The position numbers and the translations under genes are program-made. From CAZHOV01 sp964534315 (lineage in GTDB: Bacteria; Bacteroidota; Bacteroidia; Chitinophagales; Saprospiraceae): 38,343 bases of DNA. The notes under the pieces are model-generated. The model worked only from the letters and a program-made list of their open reading frames with translations, was not told where the DNA came from and did no database searches. The stretch spans positions 1-38,343 of the forward strand of contig CAZHOV010000033.1 in NCBI GenBank assembly GCA_964534315.1, given 5' to 3'. This document shows, in pieces, positions 33,009-38,343 of this stretch; the first letter of the stretch is position 1; every line of letters begins with the position of its first letter.

Positions 33009-34790
33009 TTAGTCTTTCAGTTGGTACATCGGAGCGAAATAGCCTGGTCTCATTTCCGTTTTAAAGGCATCGAACCGTTTATGAATAGCGAGACCTTCTT
33101 TGGGAATAAACAGGAAAATAGCAGGTTGTTCGTCGTAAATAATTTCCTGAAGCTCTCTGTACAGATGTAGTTGACGCTCAGGGTCATCCGTTGTTCTAAT
33201 CTCATCAATGATCTGGTCGGAATAGGCATTTCCGAATCCCATAAAGTTACTACCGTCAGACCGGTCACTAGTGCTATGGTAGCGTTGTTTCGGGTCATAT
33301 TCGACAGGATCTCGGGAAGCTAACAGGGCTACCATTTCATAATCTCTGGTGCGGACGTGCTCGCTGAGGATTGTCCGAAAGTCCTTTTTAATGATTTCAA
33401 TATTAACCCCTACCTTTTTTGCATTCTCTTTCATTACTGTAGCGATCTTGTTGCCTACGATACTGCCGGGGCCCATAAAAAAACGGACGCTCATTTCGGT
33501 AAGCTTACCGTCTACCATTTTATCCACGGTACCATTGTTATTAGAATCCTCCCAGCCTGCGGAAGTAAATAATTCCTGAGCTTTATCTAAAGACATCGGG
33601 ATAGCTTTCAACGTGTCATTATAATATTTTTTATTGGGCAGAAAAGGGCCAACTGTTCGTTCACCTAAGCCATTTACAAAATCCTCAATAGCTTCGTCAA
33701 CGTCGATTAAATGGGCAAAAGCTCTTCGCACCCGTTTGTCTTGAAGCAAAGGACTTTTGGTATTCAGGGGGATCCAGTAGATAGCATTTAAGGAAGGAAC
33801 AAACAATTCGTAATTATCCGTTACCAACTCATTTTTTTCCAATTCCGGGATTTGGTCGGCCGGTATTCTGCTGAGAATATCCAATTCTTCCGATTTCAGT
33901 TTGGTAAGGGCGGCGGTAAAATCCGGGATAGGGACGAACGTTATTTTCTCAGGATGGGCAGACAAGAGCGGCCGTTCGTTGACAAATTGATCTCCCCACC
34001 AGTTTTCTTTTTTGGTGAGTACGATACGCTGCCCGGTTTCCCATTCCGTCAACTCATAAGGACCGCTACCTTTTATATATTCAGGATCTCTGGACCGCTC
34101 CATCTGAGAAAACTGATCGGCAAATTTTTGCAGATTAGGGTTGGATTCGGCTAGTTCTTGCGCCTTTTCCGCATCAACCAGGTCTTCATACGCTACATCA
34201 GCCATTAATCCGTCGGGGTCATAGGCGTATTCCGGATAGATAGGGAAATTGGTAGTGATGTAATCACCTAGCATATAATTAGGATAAACGGTAACTTTGA
34301 TTTTTTTAGGATTGTCATCGAAGGTCTCCACTTCTTTAATAAAATTGAGATACGCCCGCCACCGATTAGCCTCCACAAGCGGATTGAACGCTGCTTTGAG
34401 GGTAAATTCATAATCTCTGGCCGTAATGGGGGAACCGTTATCCCAGACAGCCTCATCAAGTATTTCCATGGTAAAAGACAAACCACCTTCATAAGGCCCC
34501 GAATTGATTCGCTCTACGACCGGTTCTTCTTTTAACAAGACGGATTCATATTCCAAAGATTTTGGATTATATTCCATCAATGGTTGAAAAAGCTGCATGT
34601 GATAAACCTGAGTAGCATATCCTGTAGGACTAAGCAGCGGATTAAGTCTGGAAGGTTCTTGATCCTGCCTAATGGTTAACGTATTATCTTTACTAGAAGA
34701 TTCATCCGTTTTAGGATCAGTCGTACATGAAATGATAAATAAGGTAAAAAGAAAAAGGACGAAACTTTCGAATAGTCTGGTTCGATTCAT
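33009..34790 (-). CDS. Oligopeptide-binding lipoprotein (SBP_bac_5 family)
   Basis: A 593-residue solute-binding lipoprotein with a lipid-anchored Cys at about 22 (FTLFIISC), followed by a Thr/Asp/Ser linker. The family 5 fold is clear: TIRQDQEPSRLNPLLSPTGY, VWDNGSPITARDYEFTLKAA, KGSGPYELTEWETGQRIVLT, NTKSPLLQDKRVRRAFAHLI, DKAQELFTSAGW. The C-terminal segment has YRELQEIIYDEQPAIFLF. It delivers peptides or similar ligands to the two permeases encoded downstream. The anchor fits a Bacteroidota importer. The gene diverges from the TIGR01777 epimerase gene. No OppD/OppF-type ATPase is seen in the operon. Confidence 0.93.
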   Translation of the reverse strand: MNRTRLFESFVLFLFTLFIISCTTDPKTDESSSKDNTLTIRQDQEPSRLNPLLSPTGYATQVYHMQLFQPLMEYNPKSLEYESVLLKEEPVVERINSGPYEGGLSFTMEILDEAVWDNGSPITARDYEFTLKAAFNPLVEANRWRAYLNFIKEVETFDDNPKKIKVTVYPNYMLGDYITTNFPIYPEYAYDPDGLMADVAYEDLVDAEKAQELAESNPNLQKFADQFSQMERSRDPEYIKGSGPYELTEWETGQRIVLTKKENWWGDQFVNERPLLSAHPEKITFVPIPDFTAALTKLKSEELDILSRIPADQIPELEKNELVTDNYELFVPSLNAIYWIPLNTKSPLLQDKRVRRAFAHLIDVDEAIEDFVNGLGERTVGPFLPNKKYYNDTLKAIPMSLDKAQELFTSAGWEDSNNNGTVDKMVDGKLTEMSVRFFMGPGSIVGNKIATVMKENAKKVGVNIEIIKKDFRTILSEHVRTRDYEMVALLASRDPVEYDPKQRYHSTSDRSDGSNFMGFGNAYSDQIIDEIRTTDDPERQLHLYRELQEIIYDEQPAIFLFIPKEGLAIHKRFDAFKTEMRPGYFAPMYQLKD

Positions 34791-34994
34791 AAATGTTCAT
34801 GGTTTAAAATCAGAAGAGAAATCGGTTTCTTTTCCGGGAATTTATTAAATTCAAAGTAAAACTTAGTTACCGAGCTAGGTGTTTAAATGTTAAGGTATTG
34901 CAAGTAAAAGGGCATACATCTAATATTAATTCCCCAATACCCAAATCTAACAGTACCAAATATAATTACTTCTTTTGACAAACTAAAGTTTCTT

Positions 34995-35903
34995 ATGCAT
35001 ACAGTTTTAATTGCCGGTGGCACCGGATTAATCGGGCAACGGCTCAGCCAACTTTTAAAAGAAAAAGGCTACAAGGTCATTCATCTCAGCAGAAACGAAA
35101 ACCTGGATGCTGAATTTCCTGCTTATCAATGGGATCTGGAAAAAAAGACCCTTGACGAAAGGGCTATAGAGCAAGCCGACTATGTCATTAATCTCGCCGG
35201 AGCCGGTATTGCTGATAAGCCCTGGTCGGATAAACGAAAAGAGCTGATCATAAGCAGCCGTACCGAAACGACCAGACTACTCAAAACATATTTGGAAAAA
35301 CAACCTGCCAAGGCCTACCTTGCCGCTTCCGCTATCGGTTTTTATGGCGATCGCGACGATGAATTGTTGACAGAAACCTCTCCGGCCGGTGAGAGCGGTT
35401 TCCTTGCCGAGTCTACAAAGCTCTGGGAAGAGGCGATTCATGATGTTGAAAAAACAGGCGTTCGAACGGTTCTATTCAGAATCGGTTTGGTACTATCATC
35501 CAAAGGGGGCGCACTCCCTCAACTGATCATGCCGCTCAACTTCCGCGTAGGCGGCTATTTTGGAAATGGCAAGCAGTGGTATTCCTGGATACACATTGAC
35601 GATCTTTGCCGCATGTTTATCTATGGGTTGGAAAACGAGCAAATACAAGGCACCTTCAATGCCGTAGCCCCTAATCCGGAGACCAACAAAGAGTTTATCC
35701 GGAAGACATCGGAAGGCATGGGTAAACCCGCCTGGTTGATGCCTGTCCCTGTGTTCGGTATTCGCTTAGTTTTTGGCGAGATGGCTGATGCCGTTTTGAC
35801 AAGTTCAAAAGTCTCCTCAAACAAAATAGTAGAAGCAGGTTTCAACTTTAAGTTTGAAGGGTTGGAGGAAGCGGTAGAGGATGTGTTGAGTCGGGAAGTA
35901 TAG
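34995..35903 (+). CDS. TIGR01777/YfcH-family NAD(P)-dependent epimerase
   Basis: The 302-residue short-chain dehydrogenase-like protein begins with the Rossmann motif LIAGGTGLIGQRL (5-17). The family markers follow: VINLAGAGIADKPWSDKRK, SRTETTRLL, AYLAASAIGFYGDR with the active-site Tyr, and GYFGNGKQWYSWIHIDDL. Residues about 245-300 form the DUF1731 C-terminal tail (PVPVFGIRLVFGEMADAVL, SNKIVEAGFNFKF). This is the group containing E. coli YfcH and plant SulA-like proteins. The substrate is unknown for most members. Single gene, divergent from the oligopeptide operon. Confidence 0.93.
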   Translation: MHTVLIAGGTGLIGQRLSQLLKEKGYKVIHLSRNENLDAEFPAYQWDLEKKTLDERAIEQADYVINLAGAGIADKPWSDKRKELIISSRTETTRLLKTYLEKQPAKAYLAASAIGFYGDRDDELLTETSPAGESGFLAESTKLWEEAIHDVEKTGVRTVLFRIGLVLSSKGGALPQLIMPLNFRVGGYFGNGKQWYSWIHIDDLCRMFIYGLENEQIQGTFNAVAPNPETNKEFIRKTSEGMGKPAWLMPVPVFGIRLVFGEMADAVLTSSKVSSNKIVEAGFNFKFEGLEEAVEDVLSREV

Positions 35904-35994
35904 GCCCGGGGCTTACATCACGATCAACCAGATGAGGCGTTTTTCTTATTCTTTGCTTCATGAGCCAGACACATTTAGTTGTTAGGTTTAGCTA

Positions 35995-36045
35995 GTTGGA
36001 ATGGTTTTTGTTAGGTGTGCCACACCTAACAAAAACCATTCCAAC
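35995..36045. repeat. 51-bp perfect palindrome with the 17-bp repeat at its centre (copy C)
   Basis: Arms of 25 bases (35995-36019 and 36021-36045) are exact reverse complements around a single C at 36020. The middle 17 bases (36012-36028, TAGGTGTGCCACACCTA) are identical to the last unit of copy A at 3996-4012. The outer arms (starting GTTGGAATGG) do not match copies A or B closely. It lies about 90 bases after the epimerase stop and 98 bases before the next ATG. Confidence 0.95.
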
Positions 36046-36142
36046 CTCAATTCTCTTAATTTAAACTTAAAACTCGCTACGTCCATTTCCAGTAATTTAT
36101 TTTTTCCTTATCTTCCACAACGAATCAAACTTACAATCAACA

Positions 36143-37222
36143 ATGCTCAATAAATATTTTTTGCTACTTATTACATGTTCACTTTTTTCAATTTCCTATG
36201 CGCAGGAGATGATCAAAATAAAAAATCCTTCTTTTGAGGTAGAGACACGCTACGGAAGCCGGGTATATAATTTTCAAAATCTGGAAGGTTGGAGTGACTG
36301 CGGCTTCTCGGGCGAATCGCCCCCGGATCTGGCCTCTGCTCAAATTGGCCCGTATGAAGGAGATACCTACCTACTGATGGTGATAAGAGATAATGATACC
36401 TGGGAAGCTATAGGCCAAGAGCTTGCAGGCCCCCTCAAAAAGAATAACACTTATACCTTTAGCGTACAACTTGCGCTACTCGAACGGTTGGAAGCCAAAA
36501 GCCGCACTACGAAAGAATACGTCAGCTTTGTACAGCCTGCTATTCTGCGAATCTACGGAGGTACACTGGCCTGCCAACGCGATCAACTATTGGCCCAAAC
36601 CGTGGCCATCGACCATTATGACTGGTTTGAATATGAGTTTGTTTTTCGCCCCGAAAAGGATGTCGAACACCTCCTGATCGAAGCTTACTATGCTGACCCG
36701 GAAGCACAACCCTATAACGGCAATCTTATTCTTGATTATTGCTCTGACATTTTCTTGCTTCGGGAAAGTATTGGTTATGATGAAGCCGACCTCATCGCTA
36801 TGCAAGACAGTACCTTCAAAAAAACTCTTTTAGCGTATGGTAAAAAACATTTTGCCAATTGGCAAGATCCCAATTTTTTTCCGGTCAATTCCATCCTTTA
36901 CTACCAAGCATGGGCCTTCGAGCAGGAAATTAAAAAATCTGGCGTCCGTCAATATATTGTCAACACCCCCAAATCGATGCTTTCCACCAGAATACGGATG
37001 CTCGAGAATATTGGAGCGCAGGAAACCTTGGAGCTATTCCGAAAACTAGCGTTTATCTATTTCAAGGATAAAGAAGAAGTTACAGTGGGTGAATCAGAGT
37101 TTTTTGAGGAAAGCGACGAGTTATTCCTGAAAACGATGCAAGAGGAGAACTTCGAAGGATTGAGAAAGATATTCCTTGAAAAACACAAAGACGAGATTAT
37201 TCAAGAGCTATTGCAAATTTGA
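36143..37222 (+). CDS. Exported protein: jelly-roll-like domain plus DUF4375-like domain
   Basis: The 359-residue product starts with a signal peptide (KYFLLLITCSLFSISYAQ). Residues about 22-208 look like a carbohydrate-binding-type beta sandwich: IKNPSFEVETRYGSRVYNF, LEGWSDCGFSGESPPDLAS, NNTYTFSVQLAL, WFEYEFVFRPEKDVEHLLIE and LILDYCSDI. This matches the NPSFE...L..W pattern seen in other Bacteroidota surface proteins. Residues about 235-359 are helical and resemble DUF4375/DMP19 (NSILYYQAWAFEQEIKKSGV, QYIVNT, then MLENIGAQETLELFRKLAFI). DUF4375 proteins are usually cytoplasmic, so finding it in an exported protein is uncommon. Function is unknown. The next gene, a Crp/Fnr regulator, starts nine bases after the stop. 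Confidence 0.7.
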   Translation: MLNKYFLLLITCSLFSISYAQEMIKIKNPSFEVETRYGSRVYNFQNLEGWSDCGFSGESPPDLASAQIGPYEGDTYLLMVIRDNDTWEAIGQELAGPLKKNNTYTFSVQLALLERLEAKSRTTKEYVSFVQPAILRIYGGTLACQRDQLLAQTVAIDHYDWFEYEFVFRPEKDVEHLLIEAYYADPEAQPYNGNLILDYCSDIFLLRESIGYDEADLIAMQDSTFKKTLLAYGKKHFANWQDPNFFPVNSILYYQAWAFEQEIKKSGVRQYIVNTPKSMLSTRIRMLENIGAQETLELFRKLAFIYFKDKEEVTVGESEFFEESDELFLKTMQEENFEGLRKIFLEKHKDEIIQELLQI

Positions 37223-37231
37223 TAATTTCAC

Positions 37232-37810
37232 ATGTTCGAAAACTTTTGGAATTTTGCTGACCAACTTGTTCCCTTTTCCTCCAACGAAAAGGAACGCCTT
37301 CAAAATCGCCTGGTTACGCGTCAGGTGCCAAAAGGACATATTTTGGTGGATTGGGGCGAGGTGGCTAATGAAGTCTATTTTATCAATAAAGGTTGTACGC
37401 GTTTCTACTATCTGACTGATGAAGGAAAAGAAATCACCGGCTTTGTCTTTCAGGAAAATATGTTCTGCGGATCCCACGAAAGCTTTTTTTCCCAGACTCC
37501 AAGTATCCAGGTACTCGAAACACTTGAAGATTGTGAGCTGGTGGTACTTAGCTATGATGCCCTCCAGTGGGCCTATCAGGCCATTCCCAAAATGAATATT
37601 CTGGTACGAAAAATTCTTGAGTTGCGCATGGCCAATGCACAGAAAGTTGTCGCATCTCTTATCATCAATAAACCTGAAGACCGCTATTCCTCCTTTCTCG
37701 ACCAACACCCTGAACTGGTCAATAGAATTCCTCAACACATCCTGGCCACCTACCTGGGCATCACCCCTGTTTCTCTGAGCAGAATTCGAAAACGAATTAT
37801 TGGAAAATGA
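37232..37810 (+). CDS. Crp/Fnr-family transcriptional regulator
   Basis: The 192-residue regulator has a cyclic-nucleotide-binding-type beta barrel (about 20-115) with VPKGHILVDWGEVANEVYFI and CTRFYYLTDEGKEITGFVFQ. A dimerisation helix follows, then a helix-turn-helix at about 150-190 (RIPQHILATYLGITPVSLSR, IRKRI). The phosphate-binding residues needed for cAMP are not obvious, as in most Bacteroidota members. There is no cysteine cluster for an FNR-type Fe-S centre. It overlaps no other gene. Genes of this size and type often control the gene directly beside them, and here that is the SRPBCC protein downstream. Confidence 0.92.
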   Translation: MFENFWNFADQLVPFSSNEKERLQNRLVTRQVPKGHILVDWGEVANEVYFINKGCTRFYYLTDEGKEITGFVFQENMFCGSHESFFSQTPSIQVLETLEDCELVVLSYDALQWAYQAIPKMNILVRKILELRMANAQKVVASLIINKPEDRYSSFLDQHPELVNRIPQHILATYLGITPVSLSRIRKRIIGK

Positions 37811-37914
37811 GCCATAAACAGAACGTTAGCCGTTCACTTACAAAAATTAACAAAAGTTAATGCACCTCCTTTCAAATCCCCTCACCTTTGTAGCGAACCA
37901 AAAAAATCATTAAC

Positions 37915-38337
37915 ATGAAAGAATTAAGAACAGAAATCATCATCAATGCTACCCCTGATCAGGTATGGAAGGTACTAACAGAATTTACTTCCTATGGGGA
38001 ATGGAACTCTTTTATGGTTGTAGAAGGTAAGTTAGCTGTTGGGGAACGACTAAAAAATACCATGGTGCTTAATGGGAAAACCCAAGTTTTTAAACCGATC
38101 ATCCAAAAAGTCGAAGAAAATAAAACATTTGAATGGTTAGGAAGCCTGCCGCTAGGCGTGTTTAAAGGTAGACATTATTTTATGCTTGAAGAGCTGGGAA
38201 ATAATCGAACCAAATTGATCCATGGGGAAAAGTTTAGCGGTCTCTTGCACAAGATAATCTTGAAGCAGATCGAAGAGGCGACTTACCAAACGTTAGTTCG
38301 GGATAGGATAGCTTTTTTCAGCCCAATTTCGGGATAA
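37915..38337 (+). CDS. SRPBCC-fold (START-like) small protein
   Basis: The 140-residue protein belongs to the polyketide-cyclase/SRPBCC group of lipid- or small-ligand-binding folds. It shows IIINATPDQVWKVLTEFTSY, GEWNSFM, ENKTFEWLGSLPLGVFKGRH and TKLIHGEKFSGLL. The core is complete to about residue 115. The last 25 residues (IEEATYQTLVRDRIAFFSPI) do not end with the MNxALKxxxE pattern that is typical of close relatives, so the end may have shifted frame or diverged. The gene stops six bases before the window edge. It follows the Crp/Fnr gene by 104 bases on the same strand. Confidence 0.8.
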   Translation: MKELRTEIIINATPDQVWKVLTEFTSYGEWNSFMVVEGKLAVGERLKNTMVLNGKTQVFKPIIQKVEENKTFEWLGSLPLGVFKGRHYFMLEELGNNRTKLIHGEKFSGLLHKIILKQIEEATYQTLVRDRIAFFSPISG

Positions 38338-38343
38338 AAGCCG

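Noticed and set aside
38250..38337. Frameshift at the end of the SRPBCC gene
   Set aside because: The tail is unlike the family's, but no single base change clearly restores the usual ending, and the window stops six bases later.

Overview
This 38.3 kb window comes from a Bacteroidota chromosome, most likely of the Saprospiria/Lewinella type. That placement is an inference from gene content and not from a phylogenetic marker. The supporting signs are a fused LpxC-FabZ protein, C-terminal type IX secretion (T9SS) sorting domains on three large exported proteins, Bacteroidota-style TAnnTTTG promoter elements, LytS/LytTR-type signalling genes and DUF11-like repeat proteins. There are no rRNA or tRNA genes, no CRISPR array, no phage genes and no transposase.

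Layout. 0-3.9 kb: a secreted triple glycogen-binding-fold protein, a two-lobed aspartyl protease cut by an in-frame TAG, a small possible nuclease-fold protein and a lipoprotein. 4-7 kb: a large FAD/Fe-S D-2-hydroxyacid dehydrogenase whose gene is bracketed by inverted copies of a triple 17-bp palindrome. 7-9.8 kb: a FemAB/GNAT-like protein and a three-repeat T9SS cargo. 9.8-12.9 kb: a LytS-like kinase with an unrecognisable ATPase domain, followed by a TPR-TM-LytTR protein that is broken by an in-frame TAA and carries a leftover piece of receiver domain. 12.9-14.7 kb: an Omp85-family barrel split by a frameshift. 14.8-22 kb: hemW, two adjacent paralogous repeat proteins sharing a DxDSxPxNxxCC...EDDEA motif, and an esterase-like protein. 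22-24.7 kb: recN, with a 21-unit microsatellite in its 5' leader, and a porphobilinogen-deaminase homologue that lacks the catalytic and cofactor residues. 25-29 kb: the lipid A cluster lpxD, lpxC-fabZ, lpxA and a lone ABC ATPase. 29-30.2 kb: a MerR regulator, HU and a small lipoprotein. 30.2-34.8 kb: an oligopeptide ABC importer (two enlarged permeases and a binding lipoprotein) with no ATPase beside it. 35-38.3 kb: a TIGR01777 epimerase, a 51-bp perfect palindrome, an exported DUF4375-like protein, a Crp/Fnr regulator and an SRPBCC protein.

How the genes relate. The lpx genes carry out the first steps of lipid A synthesis. The T9SS cargos, lipoproteins and Omp85 protein are cell-envelope products. 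The rest is a patchwork of short transcription units. The main surprises are three reading frames broken by single lesions within about 13 kb, a dispersed palindromic repeat family, microsatellites placed directly before start codons, and a likely dead HemC paralogue. No classical defence or mobile system is visible. No stretch longer than 300 bases lacks a gene or gene remnant.
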